Part shown: piece after piece, positions 17,801 to 25,870 of the stretch
How positions within the stretch are numbered: position 1 is the first letter of the stretch
Layout of the letters: every line of letters begins with the position of its first letter
From: Glandiceps talaboti
Lineage: Eukaryota; Hemichordata; Enteropneusta; Spengelidae
Reading direction: 5' to 3'
Assembly (NCBI RefSeq): GCF_964340395.1
Contig: NC_135567.1
Location: forward strand, 10,609,484-10,649,483
DNA length: 40,000 nt
Position numbers and translations under genes: made by a program
Notes under the pieces: generated by a model
Seen by the model: the letters and a program-made list of their open reading frames with translations, nothing else
Told to the model about the DNA's origin: nothing
Database searches by the model: none

Positions 17801-20800
17801 TTGGCATAGTATCTGTCACATGGTCAAATAATTGGCTAACGACTGTCACATGTTATGCGCATTGTTTTTTCACTACGACTAGCTGGTGCAAATGATGACT
17901 TTGCTATAAAAATTCATATTGTCTTTCTTTGACTTAGTGTCTCACATGGTCAAATGATTGGCTAAAGGCTGTCACATGTCAGTCACATGACATACATATT
18001 TGTTTGTTCTTCAATACAGATTGCTGATGCAAGCGATGACTCCACATTAAGAAATTTGATTGCCTTCCTGACAGAACAACTGCATCGACGAAACACTCTG
18101 TTAGATGACATTCGAAGAAAACGTAAGCTTATTTTATAATAACACAGTAGTTGGTATCAGAGTAGTGAAACCACTGTCAGCTATCACACTTCATGTCTGT
18201 CAGCTATCGTGCACTGTGTCGCCATCGCACAATCAGTGACATGGTTTTTTAAAACCCTGTCATTGGTGGGGGGGGGGCATCTTTTGTCAATATAAGTCGC
18301 TAGACAAGTAGTGACAACCCTTAGGTCAGAAGTATTTTCCAGCTGAACGAAGAAGAATATTGAAGAATAACATAATAAGGAACTTGCAAACCCGCCATGT
18401 TGAATGTTGCATCATGGGAAATGTGATAATAAATACTAATCAATTGGTATTATGAACAATATTGTTATATTTGTAACCACAAATGATCAATTCATAGTCA
18501 CCCTGACCATTGTGAGAGGTTTATTTTATCGGTAGCTCCAGATTAGGTAATACGATAACCTCAGATAATCCCATAGTCCTTTGCGTCTGAGCATGCTCAG
18601 TCTGGATTGCAAGTTTCCTATTATACCAGTGCCAGTAATAACTAATATCGAAGAAAAATTGGGGAAGGTAAAGGTAGTTTTCAACGTTTAGACTCATTTG
18701 GAACACAGCAGAATCAGCGACGGAAACACGTCTTGTTGTGACAGAACGACCAGAGGATGTATTCCATATTTTTTGTTCAACTTGGTATAATTCTTGTTTT
18801 TCCAGAGGGTGCTTTCCGACAGCTTTTGGTTGACTTTGAAAGAGAGCATGAAGACTTGAGACTCGGACACGATACCTTGAGAGCAAGGAATGAGGAGTTG
18901 GAGTCTAAAGTGTCTGCAAAAGACAGGGAATATCACAAACTTGAGAAGAAAATGAAAAATCTGGAAGCCACCAATACCATGCTACATCGACAAACTCAAC
19001 TCTATGAACAAGATCTTAGAGATTTACAGAACCAGGTAAATATCTTGTTATGTGTCTGTCACCTGATTCAATCAGGATTTGTGATTGGTTACTAGACATT
19101 TATTAGTCATATGATTAGCTAAGTCTGTCACGGTCCTGTCATGTGGTCAAATAAAAGACCTTGTCACTTGGTGTATCAGAGATTTGTGATTGGTTACCAG
19201 GCATTTATGAGCAATGTGATTGGCTAAGTCTATCAAACCCTTCATATGCTGAAAATTAGTGAAATAGAGCAGGGAAAATGCCATGTCACATGTCTGTCAT
19301 GTGATGTATTTGGAGATTCATGATTGGTTACTTGACATATATGAGCAATATGATTGGCTAAAGTGCTAGCCGTGTGTTTGTCACATGTTAAAACAATAGA
19401 CAGTTTTGCAGAATAAGAACATAAGAAGTCAATTTTAACTAAATAGTTTATTTAATGGTTTGATTAGGCCAATTGTGTGCCTTGTGTCAAATCAAGAAAT
19501 CCCATGACCATGTTACTGTTTTGAGCCAGGTGATTGGCTAAAAGTTGTCACATGTTGAGATGATTGGCCAGCTTCTGTCACATGGTCAAATAATACAAGT
19601 GTGATTGGTTACTGAAATGACCTGTGATTTGTTTATTAGTAGTCTGCTCGTCCAGTGAAAATATTTTGGTATTTTTAAATTAAATGATAATTTTTCTTGT
19701 TCGGTTCAGGTTGGTCAGAAAAACAAAGACTTGCTGAAAGTCCGAGATGAGAAACGACGAGTGCAGTCGGCAATGAAAGGAATAATGGACAGTGAGAAAG
19801 ATAGATGGCAGAAGGAATGTGTAAGTAAATATTTTATTTTATTTCGTGTTCCGTATTATGTATACAGCTACACCAATACATTTTCCCACAGGTGATTCAA
19901 TACTGTTTGGGTTGTACAATGAGTAAGTCATTAAAATATGGGCAGAGAATTTGTAAGTTATAACCAGGTCTGTCATAATTCACAGCACCTGCAGTAGAAT
20001 TCTACCACTTAATTTTGTCATAAAAATATGTCTATTCGATATCTTGATTGACATAACTTCCAGTCCACACACTACACATACATTACTGTAGGCACGTACG
20101 TGTGGGAATAAGTTGCCCCAGTCGTTCTATTTTGACCCTCTAGCATGAGGTAAAATACTATTGCAGGTACTGAGAATAAGTCAACCTTCTTGTTCTATTT
20201 TGACCCTCTAGCATGAGATAAAATGGTATTACAGGTACCGAGAATAAGCCAACCTTCTTGTTCTATTTTGACCCCCTAGCATGAGGTAAAATGGTATTAC
20301 AGGTACTGAGAATAAGTCAACATTCTTGTTCTATTTTGACCTCCTAGCATGAGGTAAAATGTTATTGTAGGTACTGAGAATAAGTCAACCTTCTTGTTCT
20401 ATTTGGACCCTCTAGCGTGAGGTAAAATGCTATTACAGTTACCGAGAATTAATGGTATTTTTTAATACAATTTTTAGGAGAAAAGAATTAAAGCGAAACA
20501 GATGGAGATGCAGAATAAGATTTGGGTGAAGGACGAAAAACTACGACAACTGAAAGAAATCGTTTGCGTGGACGGCGCCAACGCTCTCACTAGCGAATCT
20601 GAATCAGAACCCGATCCTAGGCGTGGTCGACCACCCACTAGACCAAAACCTGCACCCAGGGGGAAAACACCTAACACTGATAGAGGGATGTATGGTCAAA
20701 AGAGTGGCATCAGTTCAAAATACCGATCTAAGTCGCCACCTCCTGTACCATCACGGTCTCATATTCCACCAGTGCGACTACGACACCGTAGATCAAAATC

Positions 20801-21988
20801 TACTAATGCCGACACTTGGGTTGATCATAAACCAATGTCTACGCTAGAAACAGGTAAAATATACATTATTCTTGATTATGACATGACATAAGGTTATGAG
20901 TGCATGACATTACTTTTTAGTGTTAATGCCTAAAAAAAAATATTTGGTCCTGGTTACCTGACCCCACCTAGTTTTTCATTGCCGACCCTAATTCAAGAAA
21001 AAAAAATGAAAATTGCAAAAATTGTGAAGTCTCACGACAGAAACTGAGATGAACTTAAAATGGCAAAGAGTGTGTGTGCTGCTCTTGTGTCACTCGGTGG
21101 GGATGACTGGTCAGCTTTGATAACGAATTCATATCCAAATTCCAATTACTTTTAATGTTATTTCACTCTTAAAAAAAAAAAAAAAACGTGCCTCAGTGTT
21201 CATACTATTTAGCAACATGTTGTAATGTGATGACTTAGAATTGAAACATTGCCCTGTTTTCAAAGAAACTTATGATGATATTATTTTGTCTTTTCTTAGA
21301 AACTGTTCTGCAGCCAAACATTAAAAAGAAGAAAACTGTGGCCACACCACACAAGAAAGACTTGAAAGTAGACAAGTATATACTAACACATCAAGAAGAA
21401 GATTCACAGGGAGAAGTAGAAACTCAACTCATCAAGGTAAGTCTTGTCATTTTACAAGATTCACAGGGAGAAGTAGTTTCATAAACTTGCAGTCTTGTCA
21501 TATACAAGCAAGGGTTTGAGGCAACACTTCTGGTGTCTATAACAATATTGAATAACATGAATAAAGACAATATCAAAAAGTTCTGTCAAGTTCTTGTTTA
21601 TAATTATTTCAGTATCTTGAATCGATAGTTAATATCTAATTATAAAACACAGAGAAATATATATATTTAACTCGATCGAATCGCGCTGGATACAGGACAC
21701 TGTGCTGTGGAGTGTACCGATTGAATAGCACCCGTGACGGCCATAGAATTTACTTCTCTCTTATCGCCAACTCGAATGATTCGAATCTTGGCAAACGGCC
21801 ATGAAAATACTGGAATTTGAAAATTTAACCTCCACGAGCTCAGAATTTGCTTGAAGTTTGCTCATTTGCTAAAAAAGAAGGGGTAGGACACTTTGGTGTT
21901 CTTTTTCGTCAAAAATACACGGTAAATACTCTAGTAACTGAGTCTAAAATCAAGAACAAATGTCGAACTTCACATTTGCCTAATCTAA

Positions 21989-22026
<38 letters not shown>

Positions 22027-24757
22027 GGGTGATGTCTTCTCTACTCGAGGTGGAGGTCATTCAGTACAGTTCACCGATATTGAGAAGTTGAATCAAGAAT
22101 CGCCAACAAGTGCGCGTAAAAGGAAATCGTCAAGTGAAGGAGAAAGCAATGGACCTGAAAGTGGAGAATGGACTGACGTTGAAACCAGGGTATGTACATG
22201 CAGTCATTGCAGAAATTACATGTATTGTAGTGTGTACTTATCTATACGGGAGAAAAATTACCAAATGTAGAAATTTCAATTGTTACTGGCATCTCTGTTT
22301 TGATGAACAATACAATTAAAATTAAACTTTGGGGAAACAAATATGGGAAAGGTAATTTATTACCACAACTGTGACTGATGAAGAGACCCTAGAGCTGGTT
22401 TAAATATGCCTTAAAAGAAGGATCGACTACGACCGATCCGAGGATTATCATACGCCAAGTTTGCCTTGTGTCCCCAGCAAAGTGTTCATACAATTTTGCA
22501 AACCATTGTAAGACAAACAAAAAATAATTCTACTTTTGCCTTAGTGACACAAATCAACCCAAAATTTAAGAGTTCCAACCTGAACATAACAACCATGAAG
22601 TTCCTTATCTCTAACCCAACTACCAGACAACTTTGTTGTTGAATTTTGTCCATGTTTAGAGCCCCATTCCCCCTCCATACATGAAAGACAGCTGTGTTCA
22701 TATTCAGAGCCCACCCCCGCCCCTCCTTACATGAAAGACAACTGTGTTGTAATGTTCAGAGCCCCACTCCCCCTCATACCAAAAGATATACTAATTGCAG
22801 GAATTTCAATTGTTTTTATCATACAAGTCTTGATTACCCAGACTCTGTCACTTGGGACTCTCATTTCTGCGCCCCCCCCCCCCCCAATAAAAAAATAGTT
22901 TAACTTGTAACTTAATTTTCTGTATCATAAATTGGAGCCAATTCTATTGCTAGACGTGAATCAACATATCCTGCTGTCCTCTAAGCCAAATTGACAATTT
23001 CTAGTGACGCGCCAAAATTTGGTGTTCCCCTATCTCTTACTATGTGGCAACTCACAAGAAATGCCAGTTTTTATCATTTTGACTCGCAACAGCAAAATTT
23101 GGCTATCATTGGAGGACACACTGTGAGAATGAATGTCCACGGATCCTGGACTCATACTTACAAACAAAACATTTCTACTTACAAAGTCAAGTAATTCTTT
23201 AGAAGATGATTCAACATGATTTAGTTGTTAAAATAACATGAAACTCATTTAAATATGAAACAAAAGTTGCAGACTTTATGAATTTTTTAACATTTAAAAA
23301 AAAAAAATTAATTTTAGTGTGCTGTGGGTATAGAAGGGAGACCAGGACAGGCTTGACCCATCACGAGTACACAAAAGTTGCAGACTATGAATTTTTTAAT
23401 ATTTAATTTTTTTTTTTTTTTTAATTTTAGTGTGCTGTGGGTATAGAAGGTAGACCAGGACAGGCAGACCCATCACTAGTACATGCCCACCCAAAGTAAG
23501 TCAATTTATAATTTTATAATTTTGTTTCTATAATTCTTAACAAAAAAATGTAGTCTTTCTAGTTCAGTCGTAATGGCAATTTTGAAAGTTTTGACTCACA
23601 TTTACTGAACCAAATGCATTGGATACAAGATGATGTGATGCAGAGCGATCAGGGTATGAAACACCATATTTTTGGTTTGAACTTGTTCAACCTGGTTTGT
23701 ACGTGTGGTATAGTTACATGTACCACTGACTGGTATATGGTTTTAAAGTGGTCATATGGATGAGAATTGGGTATTTATTTTGGATTTTAAATTCCTAAAC
23801 AACTTTATTATGCTTTCTACTTGAAAAAACAATGTGAAATAACATATACCAAGTCAGTGTTTGATAGTCAATAGATCACAAAACATTACAATGAGTAACA
23901 CTGCCGCAAAGCACTTTCTGTATGTGCTACACTCATTTATACCATTCATATCAAGTGCAAAAGTATACTGTTTCAATTGGTTTATTTACAAGCCTAGCAT
24001 GTGGCCTTTCTAATGTGGTCAATTGGCAAATGAAACAGTATACTTTTACACTTGATATGGATGCTATAAATGATTGTGATACATACAGAAAATGTTTTAC
24101 TTTGGTGTTATGGGTTGTACTTGATATGGATGCTATAAATGATTGTCATACATACAGAAAACGCTTAACTTTGGTGTTATGGGTTGTACTTGATATGAAT
24201 GCTATAAACGATTGTGGTACATACAGAAAACGCTTTACTTTGGTGTTATGGGTTGTAAAATTATTGTATTAAAATGTTGTACGTACAATAACAAACTTTT
24301 TACACTATCTTTCTGCAAGTAATTGAGTTACAAACAAGATCTTGGTATATGTTATTTCACATTGGTATTTCAAGTAGAAAGACATACTAAACATGTTTTA
24401 TGAATTAAAATTCGAAAATGAATACCCAATTCTCATCCATATTTCCACTTTAAGACATTTTAACCCCTTCAATACTGAAAACATTCCCGCCAAAATTGTT
24501 TGGACAAAATTCTTGTTTTATGTAAGTTTTTGGCATGTATCAACTTCATTTTAGACTGGAATTAAAGAAATGTTTCTTCCTAATAAAGTAATATTGTTGT
24601 AATTATGAAAATATTAATATAATTGGGTCCCCATATTATTTAAAACTCGTCTCTAGTCATGAAAGGGTTAAAGTAGATTTCACTCGTGTCTTTACTAAAT
24701 TTGTAACAAATGTTTCCTTCATTTTTATTTTCTCTCAGACGTCTGAAGAGCAAGTAG
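8869..24757 (+). CDS. KIF23: KIF23 / MKLP1, centralspindlin kinesin-6, 20 coding exons, 896 aa
   Basis: Twenty exons join with consistent phases to 2691 nt (896 aa plus TAG). The product is the plus-end-directed kinesin-6 that pairs with CYK4/RACGAP1 to form centralspindlin, which bundles midzone microtubules and drives cytokinesis. Visible motifs are P-loop GVTGSGKT (110-117), switch [13 protein letters not shown] (292-303), switch II DLAGSE (338-343), [11 protein letters not shown] (387-397), the long kinesin-6 insert in the motor (about 150-245), a neck region (about 430-496), a coiled coil (about 520-672), a basic Ser/Pro tail with RLRHRRSKS (744-752; Aurora B-type site in the human protein) and WVDHKP, the block [19 protein letters not shown], and a basic C-terminus. 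Identity to human KIF23 is obvious along its whole length. Size is between human isoforms of 856 and 960 aa. The start MKPTRGKTPKK matches the family N-terminus. Confidence 0.97.
8969..9032 (+). CDS. KIF23: KIF23 exon 2 (residues 4-25)
   Basis: Acceptor ttcttccacag, donor gtatga. It encodes the basic N-terminal extension ending NAKDPVE, which runs into the first motor strand. Confidence 0.93.
9788..10022 (+). CDS. KIF23: KIF23 exon 3 (residues 26-103)
   Basis: Starts [12 protein letters not shown] (motor strand beta-1 with the RxRP signature) and ends [11 protein letters not shown] at a gtaagg donor. It also holds [13 protein letters not shown], as in human KIF23. The preceding intron (9033-9787) contains nothing I could identify. 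Confidence 0.96.
10050..10480 (+). repeat. KIF23 intron 3 minisatellite, unit about 115 bp
   Basis: About four units carry the phrases 'ccttccagttgctaacacatactggtgagg' (shortened) and 'agcactgagctagtctggtg'. The array is interrupted at its 3' end by the hAT-like element at 10481. Confidence 0.8.
10481..10750 (+). mobile_element. hAT-like MITE, 270 bp, 16-bp perfect terminal inverted repeats
   Basis: Begins CAGGGGTGAACAAATC and ends with its exact reverse complement. It is flanked on both sides by TGTTA, which reads as a 5-bp target duplication (6 bp if the G is shared). The insertion is inside the intron 3 minisatellite, whose uninterrupted units hold a single TGTTA at this position. No transposase is encoded. 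CAGGGG ends suggest hAT, although a hAT duplication would normally be 8 bp. Confidence 0.75.
11072..11208 (+). CDS. KIF23: KIF23 exon 4, P-loop (residues 104-149)
   Basis: Contains [20 protein letters not shown], the ATP-binding P-loop of the kinesin, then [15 protein letters not shown]. Acceptor tttttattag, donor gtaagt. Confidence 0.97.
11481..11608 (+). CDS. KIF23: KIF23 exon 5 (residues 150-191)
   Basis: Encodes [20 protein letters not shown] then ERQKKD, the start of the motor insertion typical of kinesin-6. Acceptor cataatag. A second acceptor-like copy lies 34 bp upstream, at 11446. Confidence 0.94.
11640..11824 (+). repeat. KIF23 intron 5 tandem duplication, two units of about 95 bp
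   Basis: Both units share 'ccactaaaggtaat', 'gtcatgaatatt', 'gttcaa(c/t)cattgaaat' and end 'acctatgatgtg'. Confidence 0.7.
11976..12137 (+). CDS. KIF23: KIF23 exon 6 (residues 192-245)
   Basis: Completes the kinesin-6 insertion and resumes the motor core with [20 protein letters not shown], almost identical to the human segment. Acceptor tttttcttgtag, donor gtaagg. Confidence 0.96.
12504..12822. mobile_element. Foldback element in KIF23 intron 6
   Basis: Left arm (about 12504-12577) and right arm (about 12742-12822) are inverted copies over about 70 bp with few mismatches. Both contain 'aagcctgtttcttatcta' or its complement. The spacer is about 165 bp. No coding capacity. Confidence 0.65.
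13218..13386 (+). repeat. KIF23 intron 6 minisatellite, three units of about 57 bp
   Basis: Units read approximately 'gttctgttatatagtg.. gtgttactatatactgt.. gggtgtattacac'. Confidence 0.65.
13680..13792 (+). CDS. KIF23: KIF23 exon 7 (residues 246-283)
   Basis: Encodes [20 protein letters not shown] then [15 protein letters not shown]. Acceptor tatcaacag, donor gtaaga. The 3' two thirds, including the donor, is duplicated 107 bp downstream in the intron. Confidence 0.96.
13820..13907 (+). pseudogene. Duplicated 3' part of KIF23 exon 7
   Basis: Repeats exon 7 from TATGTGAGTGG through LRG and the donor gtaagattat. A 2-bp insertion breaks the frame. It lies 107 bp after the original and keeps a perfect donor at 13899/13900. 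Confidence 0.85.
14008..14246 (+). repeat. Family A minisatellite copy in KIF23 intron 7
   Basis: About 2.7 units of the roughly 93-bp repeat seen at 2100-2945 ('taagccaatttgacgtgcca', 'cctatctcttactatgtggt'). Confidence 0.85.
14266..14387 (+). CDS. KIF23: KIF23 exon 8, switch I (residues 284-324)
   Basis: Encodes [20 protein letters not shown] and [12 protein letters not shown]. NxxSSRSH is the nucleotide-sensing switch I of kinesins. Acceptor tactcaacag, donor gtaatt. Confidence 0.97.
14508..15033. mobile_element. Foldback element with internal 75-bp minisatellite, KIF23 intron 8
   Basis: The left arm begins AACACTGAAGTAAAG and runs to about 14630; the right arm (about 14872-15033) is its inverted copy and ends CTTTACTTCAGTGTT. 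Between them are three units of about 75 bp ('gatatggatgctataa', 'acatacagaaaacactttac'). No transposase and no convincing target duplication. Confidence 0.7.
15089..15271 (+). CDS. KIF23: KIF23 exon 9, switch II (residues 325-385)
   Basis: Encodes [20 protein letters not shown] and [21 protein letters not shown] is switch II and the following helix binds microtubules. Acceptor tttttttcag, donor gtcagt. Confidence 0.97.
15819..15938 (+). CDS. KIF23: KIF23 exon 10 (residues 386-425)
   Basis: Encodes [20 protein letters not shown] and [27 protein letters not shown] is the conserved loop-12 microtubule contact. 120 nt, phase 0. Confidence 0.97.
16090..16345 (+). repeat. KIF23 intron 10 minisatellite, about eight units of 31-37 bp
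   Basis: Each unit contains 'tagtgtttgaaatg(g/a)accaat' and so adds a CCAATCA motif to the array. Confidence 0.75.
16602..16698 (+). CDS. KIF23: KIF23 exon 11, end of motor and neck linker (residues 426-457)
   Basis: Encodes [17 protein letters not shown] then GLTPGRRRG, as in human [15 protein letters not shown] and GLTPGRR. The donor gtaagtac abuts a partial repeat of this exon in the intron. Confidence 0.96.
16699..16755 (+). pseudogene. Partial copy of KIF23 exon 11 immediately after its donor
   Basis: Matches exon 11 from GTACAAGTCAACAGACC to TTGGATTAAC with a few changes. The donor gtaagtac overlaps the copy, so the intron starts inside duplicated exon sequence. Confidence 0.85.
16745..16945 (+). 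repeat. Family C minisatellite (65-bp unit), KIF23 intron 11
   Basis: Three units with 'cttcttgtacatgaacacaa' and 'agtaattagtaaaaataagt'. The same family forms a seven-unit array at 29560-30027. Confidence 0.85.
17000..17060 (+). pseudogene. Duplicated acceptor and start of KIF23 exon 12
   Basis: 'attctatttacaattgttgt..gcagccaatcaaatgt' recurs as the real acceptor region 103 bp later. The copy keeps a good acceptor (17044-17045) and the first exon bases, then diverges. Confidence 0.8.
17149..17264 (+). CDS. KIF23: KIF23 exon 12 (residues 458-496)
   Basis: Encodes [16 protein letters not shown] and a proline-rich [19 protein letters not shown], corresponding to the neck region bound by CYK4 in other animals. 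Its acceptor has a duplicate 103 bp upstream. Confidence 0.93.
17641..17935 (+). repeat. Two upstream copies of the KIF23 exon 13 acceptor region
   Basis: Units of about 130-150 bp carry the intron motif 'gattggctaa..ctgtcacatg' and then exon 13-like sequence reading [11 protein letters not shown] and [11 protein letters not shown]. Each ends in TGA at the same codon. The third unit is the real exon. Confidence 0.85.
18020..18122 (+). CDS. KIF23: KIF23 exon 13 (residues 497-530)
   Basis: Encodes [20 protein letters not shown] and [14 protein letters not shown], matching human [20 protein letters not shown]. Two degraded upstream copies of its 5' part lie at about 17747-17800 and 17880-17933. 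Confidence 0.94.
18379..18618 (-). mobile_element. 240-bp MITE family, copy 1 (reverse), KIF23 intron 13
   Basis: Reverse-oriented copy of the elements at 26849 and 34342. Ends are GGAACTTGCAA and TTGCAAGTTTCC; it contains the palindrome CTGAGCATGCTCAG. No coding capacity. Confidence 0.85.
18806..19035 (+). CDS. KIF23: KIF23 exon 14, coiled coil (residues 531-607)
   Basis: Begins [20 protein letters not shown] and continues as heptad-rich coiled coil ([20 protein letters not shown]) used for homodimerisation and midzone bundling. Acceptor tttttccag, donor gtaaat. Confidence 0.96.
19075..19625 (+). repeat. KIF23 intron 14 degenerate repeats
   Basis: Diverged units share 'gtgattggtta', 'gattggctaa' and 'tcatgtggtcaaata'. 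Intron motifs of the same kind occur upstream of exon 13. Confidence 0.5.
19710..19820 (+). CDS. KIF23: KIF23 exon 15, coiled coil (residues 608-644)
   Basis: Encodes [20 protein letters not shown] and KDRWQKEC, continuing the coiled coil. 111 nt, phase 0; donor gtaagt. Confidence 0.95.
20133..20456 (+). repeat. KIF23 intron 15 minisatellite, five units of about 62 bp
   Basis: Unit contains 'gttctattttgaccctctag', 'catgaggtaaaat' and 'acaggtactgagaataagtc'. Confidence 0.85.
20478..20853 (+). CDS. KIF23: KIF23 exon 16, end of coiled coil and basic tail (residues 645-769)
   Basis: Starts [20 protein letters not shown] (human [20 protein letters not shown]) and ends in [23 protein letters not shown]. 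The RRSKS serines (750 and 752) correspond to the Aurora-B-phosphorylated region of human MKLP1, which also acts as a nuclear localisation signal. The middle is Pro/Arg/Ser-rich and poorly conserved. No separate exon like the human alternatively spliced actin-binding insert was found. Confidence 0.95.
21300..21436 (+). CDS. KIF23: KIF23 exon 17 (residues 770-815)
   Basis: Encodes [14 protein letters not shown] and [21 protein letters not shown], matching human [21 protein letters not shown]. Its donor edge is partly duplicated 49 bp downstream. Confidence 0.95.
21446..21500 (+). pseudogene. Partial copy of the KIF23 exon 17 3' edge
   Basis: 'agattcacagggagaagtag' is repeated 49 bp after the exon copy, followed by a degraded donor and 'agtcttgtcat'. 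Confidence 0.8.
21991..22023 (+). repeat. (TC)n microsatellite forming the exon 18 polypyrimidine tract
   Basis: About 33 nt of pure TC directly precede tgtag at the acceptor (22026-22027). Confidence 0.9.
22028..22189 (+). CDS. KIF23: KIF23 exon 18 (residues 816-869)
   Basis: Encodes [26 protein letters not shown] and EWTDVETR, a conserved C-terminal block of KIF23. The acceptor's pyrimidine tract is a (TC)n microsatellite (21991-22023). Confidence 0.97.
22440..22560 (+). repeat. Dispersed repeat fragment in KIF23 intron 18
   Basis: 'ttgtgtccccagcaaag' and 'gtaagacaaacaaaaa' recur near 27770-27840. These are two copies of an otherwise uncharacterised interspersed repeat. Confidence 0.6.
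22976..23100 (+). repeat. Single-unit family A element, KIF23 intron 18
   Basis: One unit of the 93-bp family followed by 'aactcacaagaaat' and 'cattttgactcgcaacagca', which is also the sequence that ends the large array at 2945. This defines one edge of the dispersed element. Confidence 0.8.
23318..23372 (+). pseudogene. Upstream duplicate of KIF23 exon 19 with a stop
   Basis: Reads [12 protein letters not shown] then TGA because of an inserted base. It sits behind an ATTTTAG acceptor with an A-rich rather than T-rich tract. The unit (about 113 bp) is in tandem with the real exon. Confidence 0.88.
23431..23495 (+). CDS. KIF23: KIF23 exon 19 (residues 870-890)
   Basis: Encodes [21 protein letters not shown]. 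Acceptor with a long T tract, donor gtaagt in phase 2. A full tandem duplicate of this exon with a stop codon lies 113 bp upstream. Confidence 0.92.
23747..24449. mobile_element. Foldback element, TTAA-flanked, KIF23 intron 19
   Basis: Inverted arms 23747-23853 and 24341-24449 (start AGTGG, share ATGGATGAGAATTGGGTATT). TTAA lies directly outside both ends (23743-23746, 24450-24453). The interior carries part of the element found in intron 8, including three units of its 75-bp minisatellite. TTAA is the piggyBac-type target, but the termini do not look like piggyBac. Confidence 0.7.
24739..24757 (+). CDS. KIF23: KIF23 exon 20, C-terminus and stop
   Basis: After acceptor tttctctcag the phase-2 junction gives KRLKSK then TAG (24755-24757), matching the human end HAQPKRKKP. 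The 3' UTR follows. Confidence 0.93.
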
Positions 24758-24882
24758 AAGAAACCAGTAACCATGGAAATATTTACAATTTTGTACCAAA
24801 CTTTTGATATTAACCTGTGATAATGTACAATAGATAAATTTTCATAATCATGATACTTAGAAGAAAAAATCAGTAAATTTTT

Positions 24883-24888
24883 AATAAA
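24883..24888 (+). promoter_or_regulatory. KIF23: KIF23 poly(A) signal AATAAA
   Basis: First AATAAA after the stop, 126 nt downstream. Further AATAAA hexamers at 26056-26061 and 26509-26514 could serve longer 3' UTR forms. Confidence 0.6.
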
Positions 24889-25339
24889 ATGTTTAGAATA
24901 CGAGTATCATAGTTCAAGTTAGAAACCAGCCATAACACCCCTATTGTTTTCTGATAGTGGTACAATCCAATTGTGTTTCTAACCTTGGGTTCATCCATTT
25001 GACAACAGATAGGGGAGATAGGTGTAGATAGAATGGAACTTAGTGATAAAGAGATGATGAATATTAATTGTTAACAATTATCTTTTGTGTTTTTTTCCCT
25101 GATGTGTACAATTTCTGTATTTTTGTATTGAAAGTGATTCTGACTATTTAAAGCAAATACATAAGATCTGACTATTTGCATGAAAGTCCTTGAAGCAATC
25201 AGATGTTGGATCTAATCCCCAACTTTTGCTTTATTCAGCCAAGGAAAAAACAAGTGACCTAAGGGGGCTTGTCACTATGAGTCTATCTTCTTACCATATC
25301 ATTTCTTTTCATCTGTCATCTACAACCATTTCAGAGAAA

Positions 25340-25870
25340 TATTTAGCCAATCCATGATAGTTCAATTATATATTTACATAATGCTTCCCCACTGCCATCT
25401 GGTCACTGCCATAGTGACCAATCATTGCTGTTTAGCACCTGTGTATTTTCTTTTTCAATATGTTTAACCAATTTTAGACAATGAACAGCCAATCAATGAT
25501 AGTGAAAATATATATTTGCATAATGCTTATCCACTGCCATCTGGTCACTGCCATAGTGACCAATCACTGCTAGTTAGTACTTGTGTATTTTCTTGTATAA
25601 CTAATTTTAGACAATTAACAGCCAATCAATGATAGTGAAAATATATATTTGCATAATGCTTATTCACTGACACCTGGTCTCTACTATATTAACCAATCAC
25701 TTGCTAAGTAATTGTTTATATTTGCAGTTCATTTTCAACCAATGGAAGAAAATATGTAGCCAATCAATGCTAGTGAAAATATCTATTTACATAATGCTTA
25801 TTCACTGCCACCTGGTCACTGCAATGGTGACCAATCACTGCTGTTTAGTGATTGTATCTTGATCTTTGTT
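25340..25870 (+). repeat. Tandem repeat downstream of KIF23, 4-5 units of about 130 bp
   Basis: Units contain 'agccaatcaatgatagtgaa', 'tttgcataatgctta' and TGGTCAC...GTGACCA, a small inverted repeat. A lone related fragment lies at 26335-26425. Confidence 0.8.

Noticed and set aside
18521-18936. Minus-strand open frames opposite KIF23 exon 14
   Set aside because: They combine the reverse-oriented MITE and the antisense of a conserved kinesin exon.
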